Source of the DNA: Micromussa lordhowensis
Taxonomy: Eukaryota > Cnidaria > Anthozoa > Scleractinia > Lobophylliidae
Assembly: GCA_964020085.1 (NCBI GenBank)
Contig: OZ026605.1
Coordinates: forward strand, 3,827,901 to 3,891,900
Direction: 5' to 3'
DNA length: 64,000 nt
In this document: positions 46,338-58,620 of the stretch, one piece after another
Layout of the letters: each line of letters starts with the position of its first letter
Numbering within the stretch: position 1 is the first letter of the stretch
Translations under genes and position numbers: made by a program
Notes under the pieces: generated by a model
What the model was told of the DNA's origin: nothing
What the model saw: the letters and a program-made list of their open reading frames with translations, nothing else
Databases searched by the model: none

Positions 46338-47061
46338 ACAGCTATTGGTGTCGGTGATTAGCGGTGGATATTTACCGAGCCGCGAACTAATCACCTCCAC
46401 TACGGTGAATAGTAGTTAATTATTATGATCAATCCTGGTAACGGATCCGCGATATTTTTAAGAAGATACTATTGCGGAGTAACAAAATAAAGATTACTAA
46501 TGCTGGACAATTTCGTTTATTGAAAAAAAAACAGTAGGTACTGCTACATGACTGCTGTGAAAATTTAGGAAGCGTACAGAACGGTCAAAATGACAAGAAA
46601 CAAACTCAGCGTTATGTAAAAAAACCCAACCAATAACGTTTCATTTTCTCACCAAATTGTTATCCGACCAGCTGTCGGAAGCTTATGTTTTTAGCATTTT
46701 TTTACCAGAGAACGTTATGTTCTATATTGTCAGTATCTTTGTAGTCCCCGCTCGCAAATGTATAAAGGGAAACCTATGAGGTTGGCCCTGGGCAAACTAT
46801 CCAACTATAGTAGTTCAGATGGTATAAACCCAAGGAACTGTTTCAATAACAGAACAAGACACTCGATGGCTGAGCTTTTTGAGCCGAGGCGCTGGCTGCC
46901 CACTGGACTCGCCATGAGTGAGTATAAGTACAATTCAGTTCTCCAAGGAAACAGACGGAAATCTGAAATGTCCTTTTCTCCGTTTTTTCCTCTCTTGATT
47001 TCACTTTGAAGATAGCAGTGTAGATTTCATGGTTCGGTTACAGGGCGCCAAGATGATAATC
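46338..47061. other. intergenic, no gene seen
   Basis: A diverged second copy of the phrase GTCGGAAGCTTATGTTTTTA (46,673) matches GTCGAAAGCTTATGTTTTTA (46,092), so this is repeat-derived. The frame at 46,758 has no recognisable domain. Confidence 0.35.
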
Positions 47062-47330
47062 CAGCAGGGATGGCGCAACGATAAAAGCGCTCGCCTCCCA
47101 CCAATGTGGCCCGGGTTCGATTCCGGCCCGGTGCCATATGTTGGGTTGAGTTTCGGTGGGTTGAGTTTGTTATTGGTTCCCTCCTTGCTCCGAGTGTTTT
47201 TCTCAGAGTTCTTCGGTTTTCCTGGTTGTGTACCATGTACTCGGAGAGACCGGTTGGTCGACAGTTGTAGTAAATGGGCTGAGTGAAATCCCGAATAGAA
47301 ATTTCCAAGGGATGCGCTCGTTCCGTTACC
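47062..47330 (+). mobile_element. tRNA-derived SINE (family 3)
   Basis: The head contains GATGGCGCAACG (A box region) and GGGTTCGATTCCGGCCC (B box). A body unlike family 1 follows (GTTGGGTTGAGTTTCGGTGG, TACTCGGAGAGACCGGTTGG). Ends are approximate and no target duplication was identified. Confidence 0.7.
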
Positions 47331-47852
47331 ACAACGTTTTCCCAGAAGGTAGGATTAAAGGCGATTCAAGCCAAAAGGCCTGGAACTGGTAAAAATTAGC
47401 AAATGGAACGCACATTTTCCTTTCGGAAATTCCGTTTGGGAATTTTGGTCTACCTTTCAAGAAATCCCGTTTTCCCGAGAAAATTTCCGTTTGGGGAGAA
47501 AATCAATCTGGATTTTTTGGGTAAATGGTAAACAACCCCTGCCTCCACAAAAACCAACATCTCCAAATTCCAATTCGACCAGGATAGAGGACCCGCCTGA
47601 AAACCAGCTAAGGCTGATGTGCTTCCTCTCTAAATATTGTAATTATAAGGAACGCAATATTTGATTTTCTTTATCGTTCCCGGCGCAACCGTCAAATTTC
47701 TAGGTAAGGGAGTGGCAACCTTATGAAATTTTAATTCTTTTCTTGTCCAGACCCCGGTCGGGGAAACCAACCTTGTGTCAGTGATTCTTAGACCTTTGAA
47801 CACGATGTCGTGACTGGATAGTTACGCTGACTCAGTACCAAAACAGACCGTG
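47331..47852. other. upstream of the type I membrane protein gene
   Basis: The first part (47,400-47,530) contains GGAAATTCCGTTTGGGAATT-type palindromic sequence related to the MITE at 34091. The rest should include the promoter of the next gene. No core element was identified. Confidence 0.35.
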
Positions 47853-50800
47853 ATGATGAAATTTCCAATGTATTGGCAGCTATTTCTGTCAGTCGGAGGT
47901 AGGTGACAGGCCAGTTTGTATTTGACTTTTGAAGCAATTTTACTTGTGATGAATCCCAAGAAGCTCTCTTCGAAATTATGTCCTGCTGTGACGAGTTCGG
48001 TTAACTCACGTAAATAGAGTCCTAGAAAACAGTATTACAATTGACAATTTGGCAAGAGTTTTTGCCCCTCGCGATATATAACAACCTGAGATTTCATAAT
48101 CTGAAAAAAGAAACTCGAACAGTACAATACCGATTTTTCATCTTTATTTCTCGGACACGCATACAAAATTCGTCTTAGCGGGCGGCTAGTGATAAGTGTT
48201 GTAACTACCTGCAAGGTATCACGTTTATTTTTAAAAGGGAGTCAGGGTCATAAAAAAATACTCAATATAAATTTTCCGTTTCAGTTCAAATACTCGTTCC
48301 AGAATCATTTTTGCTTCACTCTAGCTGAATTACTTTCCACAAAAGTTGATTGAATTAAGTTTGTTATTAGTTGTTAGACTCGGATTTCGTTAATCGGAAT
48401 GGACGGTTAGAACACGGGGCATCTGTCTTATTTCCCTATAACACAACATACGCTATTCTTTGTTTTTTCTTTTTCAAAATTGAAAACATCTTCTTTTTGT
48501 TCGATATCAATTCAAACTTTTTGTTTCTTTCAAGAAGTCAGGTAGGATTTTTTTCGCTTCGCGATAACAACCTGAGAATCTATAATCTGAAAAAGGAATC
48601 TCAAACAGAACAAAGACGATCTTTCACCCTTCGTTCTCGGACACTCATTCAAAGTCCGTCTCAGAGGGAGGCTGGTGATTACAGGTTATATGTAACAAGC
48701 CTTTTAACGGATTTTGGATATAGTACCAATGCATGAAATATGAAGAGGCTAGCTTTTGGTCGTGGTATTTTGGCATTTTCTTGCCTTCTTCTTTTAATGT
48801 CGAGCTAGAACGCCAAACATGAAGAGAAATAAAGGAGTAATTTATAAAATCGTCAACAGCGAGAAAATAACCAATCAAGCAATTTAGACTAATAAAACAA
48901 CGCCTTAATCTTAATGAAGTGTTCGGAGAAGTCATTTAACACATCTTTTTTAAATCTTAACTCGCTTCCCTCTGAAAATGGTTCAAAGGCTTCAATCGTG
49001 ATAATCTCAAGTAAAAAACATACTTGAAGAACAACGCTGCATAATTAGTTGTTACTTGAAGTGAAAATTGCAGGTGGAAATCGAAAACAAGGAACTAATT
49101 AGTGAAACATAATTGACACGATTCCTTAAATGTCATGACTTTTTTAAAGCCATTGTCACAAAATCATCGATAACCTCGGCGACTAATAAGTACTCTGTCG
49201 TCTGTAACATTGGTGACTGTTTTAGAGTATCATTACAAAGGTGTTAACAACGAAAATACCACTATTAATGTTTGCATTTGTTTCGACTGAGCAACGTTGG
49301 CAGATGTGTGGGAAGGCGCAAGAACTGTATTTATTTAACATTTTCTTGAATATTTTACTAGAAACGTTCTTCTCAAATGTTGGATAATCCGAGAATCCCA
49401 GCATATCAAACCAATCCCAGATAAACTGACCAGGGACCATACTTCACGTTTTGGGAATGGGCTTTTAGGACTTGCAAGGAAGTCTTTTTCTTAATTTAAA
49501 TTAAACTGAGGCTTGTTGCTGGAAAAATCTTGAAGACGAAAATGAGATTGGCTTACGTGGAAATGAACTAGTGAGGTCGGTTAAAGCATATTCAAGCGTA
49601 AATTATCTAAATCTGAGATAAAATACAATTCAACCTTCTTGGCTCTTTACAATTACGTAAATGATAATGGTCCTTTTTACCGATGTCAGGCAATTATTCA
49701 CAAATTTTCCTATTTTTCGAATAAACGAAAAAGAACCACCTCGCCAAATTTTGTAAATCTACGAAGTTTTATGCAAACTCATGAAAATCTGAGACCCAAC
49801 TTGCAAGGAATGCCAGGGGTTAGGCGTCACCTCCTGGGATACATTCCTTTGTAAAATTTGGCAAGTTAGGGGTCCCTAATGTTTATGCGTTTGCAATGGA
49901 TTCTAATGAAACTTCACATGTTTATTAAGTTCGGCACAATAAATCGAGCGGTGCGGTTTAGGTTTTGTTTGAATTAAAAAATCGGAAAAACGTGCCATCG
50001 GTAAAAAGGTTCACTTTTAACACAGTCAATTTCATGCAACATTTCCACATAATTAGCCGTTCAGTCTAACATGAGTTTTTTCTGCCTTGTATCCTAGTCT
50101 TAACGACCCTATTACGAGGCGTTCAAAATGAAAGCACTATTGTACCGTCGGTGACATTATCTCAGCAAACTCTTATGACGATGTCATCATCATCACCATC
50201 ATCATCATCATTATCATCAACATTGTCATCTGAACCACTCACAAAAAGCAAGGAGGCTAATAACGTAGACAACAAAGAAACAGAAGAAACTGAAGCTCCC
50301 CTCCTGATTGAACTGTGGAAGATCATTTCGATTGGTGGCTTGTTAATTGTTTTCATTCTTTTGATCTTCATTCTAGGTCTGCTGGTAAGTCAAATAAAAA
50401 ACAAACAAACAAAAAATAGTGAATCGCTTTATTTACAGAGGCCTACAACGCTTTACAGTGTGGCGGGGTGGAGGCCTCATGGTTAGTGCGCTCAACTCCG
50501 GGTCGAGCCGTCCGGGTTCGAGCCCTGGCCGGGAACATTGTGTTGTGTTCTTGGGCCAGGAACGTTACTCTCACAGTGCCTCTCTCCATCCAGGTGTGCA
50601 AATGGATAACCCTGCACTGGACAAGCATCTCATCCAGGGGAAGTAGAAATACTCCTAGTCGCTTCATGCTACTGAAACCGGGATAAGCTCTGGCCTGATA
50701 AGCCACTTGGCTCGTTTGCAGACTAAACCTTAATATACAACGCTTCTCAGCATTTAGCGCTTCGTCTCTGATGAATAACAGTCTCTCTCATTTGATTATA

Positions 50801-53800
50801 CTGGTATAATGATGGTGCTTCAAGTCATGTCATGTCACTCACTTGATTTGATATTACACAGCACGTCCAATGTCACGACCAATTATAAAACCACTAAGGA
50901 TTATTATAAACTTAAAATTTCAGATGAGAAATAGATTGTTGAAAAAAGCTTTAATTCGAGAGAGACGCAACACTGAAGAGCGACACCAACGTCAGCGAAG
51001 GCAAATGGAGACAAGAGAAGCACTCTCCATCATAGCAGCGGCATCATCCACTAATGAACTGGCGACTTTTCTACACGACGAACACAGAGCGAAGGTATTG
51101 TTGAAAAAAACAATTAGAAATTAACTAAATAAGCGGCAGTTTAAGGTTTGCAAGCTCGCATATTGACACAAATATGCCAGCCCAGGTTTCATTTTCCTTG
51201 TAAAAATTATATTTGCTACTACGATTTGAAATTAAACTACACTGAAGTCAATCCCTATTCAACAACCACACTTAGGGAAATGGATAGTAGCCGCTTACAG
51301 GGGTTTGGACGTGTATTGGTAAAAACAATAGAAAACAACTTGGATTACTGGCCGCTTAATAGGGGTTCGACTGTACAAAAGGGAAAAACACAGAAATCAT
51401 TACGTTAAGTAAACTTACAGCAACATAATATAACTGAAACTGAGTTGGAATTCAACGCTAGTTTTACCTTGATGGTTTGTGCGTTAAGCTACTCTAAACA
51501 GAGAACGAACGATATCAACAACGTGAAATATTTAAGCTTGATATGATCCAAGTGAAATGACTTCTGTTTTTTTTTTAATTGTAACGCTATTATATTTCGT
51601 TGCAACAAGGGCCAGAAGTTCCAGAGTCGCACATTTTCCATGGGAACCTCAAGGTCAGTGGACAGGCTTGTGGACTTGTTGAGAAATTCTGAACAGATAC
51701 AACGGCATCACAGAAGCACAGACACACTGGGGGATTATAACGAGATGCAGGTTAGTGCCTCAATTAACCATCAAGATTTTACAAAATGCGCAAATACTAC
51801 TTAACGATAACCACGTAACAGGTCATATGATGTGACTCTAATCACAATTAAAATCGGTAAAATTGGACAGCATGGCAAAAGACTTGACTCTAGAGAAGAG
51901 TCTTGTACGTCTGATCCGCGAGCACTTACTGTTGCAGCCGTTATTCCGATTGTCACACAACGCTTCATTGTAACATTGTTGCGTGACGATCGTAAATGAC
52001 AGTTGTGATATAGACTATACTTCGCGCTAAGCCACGTGACCAATCTCCCCTTAACTGATTATTTCAGTATGTTATCTAAAGCTCAACACCTTCCTGTATA
52101 GTTTCAGCCTTCAAGATCAAGACAAGCTGAAGACACGAAGAAAGAAAATCAGGCAAAGTCAACACGTCAGGTACGTGTAAGTGAATCTGACCACAACTAA
52201 ATAATAAAGAACGAACAAAATTTTTGTCTTTTCTGTTCTAGCCGAGAGCCTGTTTTAAGTTGTATCAATAGGTCGTTTTCACTTTACTACTAACACCTTG
52301 CGCTCGTACCCAGTCCCAATGGCTCCTCGGGAAAGAGCTAGAGAAGTTTTAGCGTTAAAGTATCGAAAACTGTTCACGCCATGATTACATGCAGGTAACT
52401 TTCTATTTGTTAGGTTTGCTCTTCTTGATGATGGTTTTCTCCATTGCCATCAGCTATTTGCTTGACACGTTATTGATGTTGTAAGGAAGAAATTTGATTC
52501 TGATGCTCTTCATGAAGCTAAGGACAGACTGAAAGACAAAATGCCTTTCAAACTTATCCTGTTTACAAATTTTGTGTCACTCTTTCTTCAGGATAATTTC
52601 ATTACCCTCGGCTCCAGGGATGACTACATTAAGCCAGGCGATCCCCAAACAAAAACTAAAGTCTCTTTTGCTGAACCATTGCAGGAAACACCGTTATCAA
52701 TCAGGGAAGAAAAGCAGAAGGTACATAACAAGGAAACATTAGCGAGAGTACCGAGTATAAGCTAGGTCCTGAATCACTTCTCCTCAAGAGTACGAGATCA
52801 GGGAAGAGACACACATACATACCTACAACCTTTATTTATATACGATAAAAAATTCAAAGCTCACAAGCTTGTGGGGTCGTGTACTAAATAAAAAGATACA
52901 AATGCTAAGAATAAAGCTACAAATAAGGGATAAAAATCGTTCTTATAACGATTTAAGTTTGTTGAATTAAGTCAATAGTTAAAAATAGATAAAATTCTCA
53001 GATCTGTTGTTGATTATTTGTGGGGCTAAAACATTAAAATTGAACTCCCTAAAAGTGGGATATTTGACAAAATGTTTTGTGACAATTATGAGAAAGATGA
53101 GGGAAATTATTTACTAGTCTTGTGAGCAATCAGGCTCCGAATCTCCGTATATTGTTATTCTTCCATGATGAGAGAGATTTAACAGTCTATCGAAGGTACA
53201 GAGACTCTGAAGACATGATTGATCATCGCAGTTATACACACAACTTAAGCAGTTGTGAAATTAAAGCCTAAAAAAATTCAAACCTCAACGGGATTCGAAC
53301 TCATGACCTCCGCGATACCGGTGCAGTGCTCTACCAACTGAGCTATCAAGGATGATCTGGGAGCTGGTCACATTGTGAGTTCGTAATATACCCTTAGAAG
53401 ACGAAGACCGCAAATGAATATATGAAAGATCATATATTTGAACTGCGGAGAAAGATATGATGACATGATTGATCATCGCAGTTATACACACACTTTAAGC
53501 AGTTGTGAAGTTAAACCTAAAAAAAATTCAGGGACTGTCATGAGATAATTTTCAGACAACATGCCTTGACATAAATAGCATTTAGTCTAGCTATAATTGT
53601 TCCTCTGTTAGGACCGCGGGCTTCCAGAAGGCGGAAATGACGAAGACCTCACATCCCACGATCAACCTGAGAACCAGTTCAGTGAATCGAGGAAAATTCT
53701 TTCTCAAGTGCAAGCTTTTGAGCAAGGAGGCACCCCTGGAAACGACGCTAAACTAACCAACGATGCAAGGAAAGAAACAAGAAAAGAACCAAAGAAACTG

Positions 53801-54578
53801 AAGCACATCTCGTTTCACAATACTTCATCACAACTGGAAAGCTTAGCAGAGCGTAAAAGACGCGAGGAGGAGATCAGACCTCTTGGTGGCGTGGTTAGGG
53901 TTAGTATTCAGGCCATCCCAAATTCTCGTACAAAATTACCTCCGTTTAAATTGAAGGAAACATGAAAATAAAAGAGATCTTAGAGGAACAAGGGTGGTTA
54001 AGGGTGGAGGAGATTAACACGGATTACACACGACGAACTTGAAAAAATTAGGCTAAACTTTTCAAGACCCACAAACCGTGACGAAGCTTAATTGGGAGCC
54101 CCAGGAGTGATCAAACCCTGATTTCTCATTTCAATAAAAGTATATTATTAGCAAAAAGGTGATGGAATTAAAGAAAATCACCAAACATGGTTTAAGCCGT
54201 CCTACATAAAGATTTCAGAATTGTCAGTAAGAGAATTACCGTAAACAGTGTGAGGGGAAAAAAGGATTTTAAGGTAAGAAATGACAAGATAAGCAGAGCA
54301 AATGCAAATAAAGGATGTAAATTACTGTGATGTTATCAATAAGAGGGAAAAATCTGCACCATTTTATCTTCAAAACGATTTTTTTTCTGTGTCTACACAA
54401 AATATGTGTATCATCTCTCAACTACAAAAACAACAAAAAAATATCTTCGAAACTGGTTTGTTGGCATCATCATGCTGTTAATGATTGATATCGTAATTGT
54501 TTTTTACTCCTGTTACAGAGATTTACTGTGAATCCGTTTCGCCCGCCTACATCCGAGAATACTGGAGATGAACAATGA
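47853..54578 (+). CDS. single-pass type I membrane protein of unknown function, 8 exons
   Basis: Exons: 47853-47898, 50098-50384, 50924-51094, 51610-51750, 52108-52170, 52592-52720, 53612-53893, 54519-54578. The first junction is phase 1 and all later ones phase 0, giving 392 aa. Residues 1-25 form a signal peptide split by intron 1 (MMKFPMYWQLFLSVG, then VLTTLLRGVQ). The short ectodomain (about 26-86) is Ser/Thr-rich, with an NES glycosylation site and a run of Ser near a TCATCA repeat. The membrane span is about 88-110 (SIGGLLIVFILLIFILGLL). Basic MRNRLLKKALIRERRN follows directly and fits the stop-transfer rule. The remaining 280 cytoplasmic residues are hydrophilic, rich in Arg, Glu, Gln and Ser, and match no domain I know. 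Joining the signal exon to exon 2 across 2.2 kb is an inference supported by phase and hydrophobicity; extra ectodomain exons may exist. The donor at 53,894 (GTTAGG) is weak. Confidence 0.7.
48072..48690. repeat. diverged direct duplication in intron 1
   Basis: The block ACAACCTGAGA..ATAATCTGAAAAA..CGGACAC..CATACAAA at about 48,080-48,200 recurs at about 48,566-48,680. The two copies are roughly 480 bp apart and diverged. It accounts for the longest open frame in the intron, which is not coding. Confidence 0.7.
50454..50735 (+). mobile_element. tRNA-derived SINE (family 1), body partly deleted
   Basis: The head shows TGGTTAGTGCGCTCAACTCC and GGGTTCGAGCCC. TACAACGCTT flanks the copy at 50444-50453 and 50736-50745. 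Relative to the copy at 27473 it lacks part of the GGTACCGGCGAATTT segment. It lies in intron 2 of the membrane protein gene, about 70 bp after the donor. Confidence 0.85.
52780..53211. other. intron 6, no gene seen
   Basis: AT-rich sequence with no recognised element before the tRNA-containing repeat. Confidence 0.35.
53212..53530 (-). mobile_element. tRNA-containing repeat, partial tandem dimer
   Basis: A 69-bp block (GACATGATTGATCATCGCAG ... AAAAAATTCA) occurs at 53212-53280 and again at 53462-53530. Between them, read on the minus strand, lies a tRNA-like head (53351-53283) with TAGCTCAGTTGG (A box) and GAGTTCGAATCCC (B box). ATATATGATCTTTCATATAT-type sequence precedes it. The layout fits one full unit plus part of the next in a tandem repeat, rather than a single SINE with a target duplication. 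Confidence 0.75.
53283..53351 (-). repeat. tRNA-like sequence within the repeat, not a functional tRNA
   Basis: The 69-nt region has a good D stem (GCTC/GAGC) and T arm. The acceptor stem needs several G-U pairs, and the anticodon stem (CTGCA / CGCGG) is mismatched. It is embedded in a dispersed repeat, so I treat it as the SINE head. Confidence 0.6.
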
Positions 54579-54844
54579 CTGAGCTGTCCTGAGTACTTGA
54601 ACTGTCCTGAGTTTATAGAATGCCATTGTCACAGTCTCCAGAAACCCTCAGCCACACGAGAGAAGAGAACCGACTCTGATTCAAACACTCACTATCGAAC
54701 AACTATTCTCACACTCACTAATAATTCATGAATTTTAGAGAAAGGAAATCATGAACGTTGGATATCTGATCTTAATTAGCATAGCTTTTTACGATTTTAA
54801 TTCTCCATTCATTTTCCCCTTAGTTTTAGTTTCAATTGAGAAGA

Positions 54845-54965
54845 TATATCAAACACTGAAACTATGTTTGACCACATTTCCAAACACTTCGAAGTGCATC
54901 AAACATACTCCACTACGCGTCGTATTTTCAAATGAGGCCAAACACGGTCTTTCGTGTTTGATATA
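54845..54965. mobile_element. MITE with TATATCAAACAC ends
   Basis: TATATCAAACAC at the left and GTGTTTGATATA at the right bound 121 bp. It belongs to the same family as the copy in FAR intron 9. It lies about 270 bp past the stop codon of the membrane protein gene, possibly in its 3' UTR. Confidence 0.7.
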
Positions 54966-55263
54966 TTACATACAGGTCTTTGTCAGCTTACAAATACGTG
55001 GACCTAATAAACACTGTGTTTATTGTTACATAGCGCTGTCAGTGAAACCGCAGGGAAATGAATGGAACTTTACCCTAAGCCTTTTTTAATGAGATCCACA
55101 GATTGCTACATTCATTATCAATGTCATCCTAGGTTAAGACTCCGTCCTTACTACAGAGGAGAAATTTGAAACGCAGCTTTATTTCTACGGTTAAGCCAAT
55201 GCGGCTTAGCGTTTAAGGAGATTTTCAAAAACGATGACGTCACAGTAATCATGTGTTTCCCTA

Positions 55264-57175
55264 TTCTTGGGTTTCACCCACGTGACCAATAGCTTAGCAA
55301 CGGTTACTATCCACCATCTTGGTGTCCCTCAGGCGTAAACAAACCGTATTCAAAGAAGAGTTCATGTGAGAAAGAAAGGATGGTTTTATGCGCTGTTGTT
55401 GGCTGTTCGAGCAAAAGCGAGAAGCATAAAGGCTTAAAGTTGTTTCGTATACCTAAGGTTATTAAAAATCAAGGGGAAGAACAGGAGAAACTCACTACTA
55501 GGAAGAGAAACGAGAGGATTTCTACCGTGAGTCAGGACGCTACAAACAAGAAACTAGAGAGTGCCAGAGAGTGAACGAGTTTGTAGCAAACACCTCGCTC
55601 TAAAACTATCGGAACAGAGCGGCTTTAGTCGATAAATTGGTCAGCAAAAGGATCGATTAAACTTAAAGCTACTGCTTTAATTTTGCACTGGTTGAGTTTG
55701 GCATAAAACTGATCCATCTTCTTTCGAAGGTGCCGATGCGCGCTGTATGCGCCGGCCGATGCAGTCCCAGAACTAGAAGTAAGTAGAAGCTGCTGAAAAT
55801 AAAAGCTGCTGGTTCGAGGCTTGCGGCTGTTGTAGATCCTCAATTTTCTGGTCGAGCTTTTCATTGACCGGAGCTTGTTAGCCGATGAAAAATCGATGTT
55901 CTTAGCCCTCGCAGACGGCATTTCTTTGACATATGTCTGCAAATATCCATGAGCATTTTACCTGCGTGCAAACGAGCTTTTCATGAATTCGTGTAGTTGC
56001 TTCTAAATAAAATAAAACACTCGCGACGTGCTTTGCATCCCAAGCAATGGGCTGACAAAATAGTCCCATCCTTTTCGGAAATGACGCAAATCAGTGTTCA
56101 CTAAAGGATCATCATTTCACACGCTGTGAATGCCGAACACTTGCTCTCACGACGTACTTGCGGGCGATTACTTTGCCTACAACTGAGGTTACAAATCCCG
56201 ACATAATTTGATTAAATGCCTCCAGACTCTTGAATGCCTTTAACTGCTTTTTGGTGTAGAAGTTGGTCTCAACCCCGATGACCGAGATCTTTTGCGAATA
56301 TATTTGCTGTGGCTAAATGACCGGCAGCCGGTCAAGGTTTTCAAATTACTAAATGACCAGTTGTCTGATATTTTGTCATATTTTAAAGAATGGAAGGAAC
56401 CCATCCAATTCAAATTATCATATGTCTATCACGAACTGCTAAGCGATCCAGAAGAGCTGCATAGGTTCAATTAAGTCTAACGCTTTGTTTACGCTCGGCC
56501 CAGAGAGCGAGACCGTGGTTTGAGCCACACTTTTTGGGGTCTTCGAATAAGAACAACGAAGCGATGTTGCAGATTCTTGATCATGTACAGTCTATCTTAC
56601 ATATGATAGTTTGAATTAGGTGGGTTCCTTCGACTGATTAAAATTTGAGGAAATTATCTGACCGCCGGTCATTTAGTGATTTCAAAACCGTGACCGGCAG
56701 TCCACCCAAAAAAACCTAAGTGTCACAAACAATGATCTCGCTCTCTGAGCCGAGCGTAAACCAAGCGTTATACTTGCGATCTATGCAGCTCTTCTGGATC
56801 GCCTGGCAGTTCTTAATCGACATATCATAGTTTGAATTGGATGAGTTCCTTCCATTCCTTAACATTTGAGAAAAATATCAGACTGCCGGTCGTGGTTCGG
56901 TCATTTAGCTACAGCGAATATATTTCCTTTACTCAGTCGTCTCTCGAGGCTTTTGGCATACTCAGAGAGCACTGGGATACCTTTAGATGAATGCCCCGCA
57001 CTTTTATCGTTTTTTCTTTCTGGATATTCACGTAGTTGGCGAAATACGTGAGCGATAATAGAGGAGCTTCACTGAAGAAATGGCCTGTTATTGACATAAA
57101 TTTGACACCCGAGGGACACCAACATGGCGGACACTGATTTGAGCAAAGCTTGTGACGTCACGTGAAACCCAAGAA
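55264..57175. mobile_element. 1.9-kb non-autonomous transposon with THAP remnant
   Basis: TTCTTGGGTTTCACCCACGTGA at the left matches the complement of TCACGTGAAACCCAAGAA at the right. A second inverted pair lies just inside (ATCTTGGTGTCCCTC / GAGGGACACCAACAT). TTCCCTA and TTCCCAA flank the ends at 55257-55263 and 57176-57182, an imperfect 7-bp duplication. The inside holds a broken THAP zinc finger and a nested inverted repeat at about 56,290-56,930 (GCGAATATATTTGCTGTGGC / GCTACAGCGAATATATTTC, with CTAAATGACCGG near both ends). THAP domains and 7-8-bp duplications point to a P-element-like or hAT-like origin. No catalytic transposase region survives. It interrupted an older MITE related to 26812-27047. 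Confidence 0.75.
55380..55639 (+). pseudogene. THAP zinc-finger remnant with frameshift
   Basis: The frame opens MVLCAVVGCSSKSEKHKG and continues LKLFRIPKVIKNQG, the usual start of a THAP DNA-binding domain (first two zinc cysteines, then the F-x-x-P motif). The last two ligands are present as RVCSKH near 55,577, but in another frame. A short local duplication of AGAGAGTG just before them and a stop at 55,572 break the domain. The invariant tryptophan is also replaced (RNERISTVS). No function is expected. Confidence 0.7.
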
Positions 57176-57183
57176 TTCCCAAA

Positions 57184-58503
57184 AGCCTTGCATGTTCTCA
57201 ATCATTCTAAATAGATCGAGGACTCGAGAGATCGAAGCTGATCGAGCTGAGATTCTCCAAAGATCGAGATCTATAAGTGTGAAAGTGTAAACGGGCTAAC
57301 TAATGAATCAATCAATCAGAACTCAACTTTACATATTCTTTATTTAACAAAGCATTACGAAGGAAGAAATGCTAAATTTGAAATTTTAAAACTGTTTCTA
57401 CCCTCGGGTGTTACGGTAAATACAGGTATTAGCGTATAAATATTTGCTGCATGTGCGCACTGCGCATGCTTGACTACGTACCTGCTTCAAGACAGTAAAT
57501 GGGTGCGAACGATACATTTATTAATGAAGTTAATATCAAATTTGACCTGGCCGCTTTTTTTCACAAATGCACACTCCTTTGAGTATAACACTAGGTAAGA
57601 TATTACAATAGAATTAAGTATTTTTAATGCCATTGCTTAACAAGAGAAAAAACTTTTTATCTTAATTGCAGCACCCTGACAGGGGAAAGATTTTGAAACA
57701 TTCTTGCAACGAACGGTATGACAGATTGAAAGTTATAGCAGCTGAAAATGTCTGCAGAAATACAGGCTTGTAAATGAGAATGTGTACACATAGTCACATA
57801 TTTCAAGAGAAAAGTCTTATGTACGGTAGTTAGCGCAGATTCAAACATGGATTTAGTCCAAATCCGGCTCACACTGCAAAATTGTAATCCAGGAAATTCT
57901 CGTCTTTTGTGGGGTGGGTATGGAGAATTGCAAATCTCGAACAATGCTCATTTATTTTGAGACACATTACGAATCTGAGACTGGTCTTTCATCCACCTCC
58001 AAAACGATGCTACCCGTGCGCCCAGTATGGCTATCAGGGGTAGCATCGGGTTGTTCTGTTACGAGAGTAGCGATGAGGCGATGTTTCTTCTTCCGGTACG
58101 ATTCAAAGCTTGCCTCCGGTGCATGCTCTTTAGCGTGCTTGAAGTTCCGGCGGAGTACCTGTCAATACAGGAATCACTCACATATAAGAACCTACGATTT
58201 AGGGATTCAGACTGGTAAGTTCTTATTTACCGGGCGCTTAGTGAGAAATCAGCCTGAAAATATTCTTAAAATGTTTCAGAAATATTATACATTATTAAAT
58301 TCTCAACCTCGGATAATGCAATTCTAGCTTTCTGATTGGTTCACTAGATCTCGGTTACCAGTCATTATACCTGCGTTTGACCTTATATGGAAATGAATGC
58401 GGCAAATGTCGCTCAGCATAAAATTTTCAGCATTTCGTTTTGGCGCCTGGAAGTTACATCACTTTCCAGTCGTTTCAAAACCGTAGGCTGAGAATTTAAT
58501 AAA
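57184..58503. other. intergenic, no gene seen
   Basis: Frames at 57,657-57,944 (minus) and 57,914-58,327 (plus) lack domains and splice partners. No clear repeat was identified. Confidence 0.4.
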
Positions 58504-58564
58504 ACAATTATCCCATTCGCGCTTGTTGGATATGAGATTGGTTGTAGCCAACTCGGCCCTTCGG

Positions 58565-58611
<47 letters not shown>

Positions 58612-58620
58612 CAATTGTTA
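58504..58620. mobile_element. hairpin MITE
   Basis: TTGGATATGAGATGGT-type sequence pairs with ACCATCTCATATCCAA, and TAGCCAACTCGGCCC pairs with GGGCCTCGTTGGCTA around CTTC. ACAATTAT and ACAATTGTTAAT lie at the outer ends. Confidence 0.75.

Noticed and set aside
53283..53351. Functional tRNA gene on the minus strand
   Set aside because: The anticodon stem and acceptor stem are weak and the sequence is embedded in a repeat unit, so it is a SINE-type head.
54751..55089. 112-codon hydrophobic frame after the membrane protein gene
   Set aside because: It runs through a MITE (54845-54965) and has no domain or start context.
57914..58327. 137-codon plus-strand frame as a gene
   Set aside because: Low-complexity translation, no domain, no splice partners.
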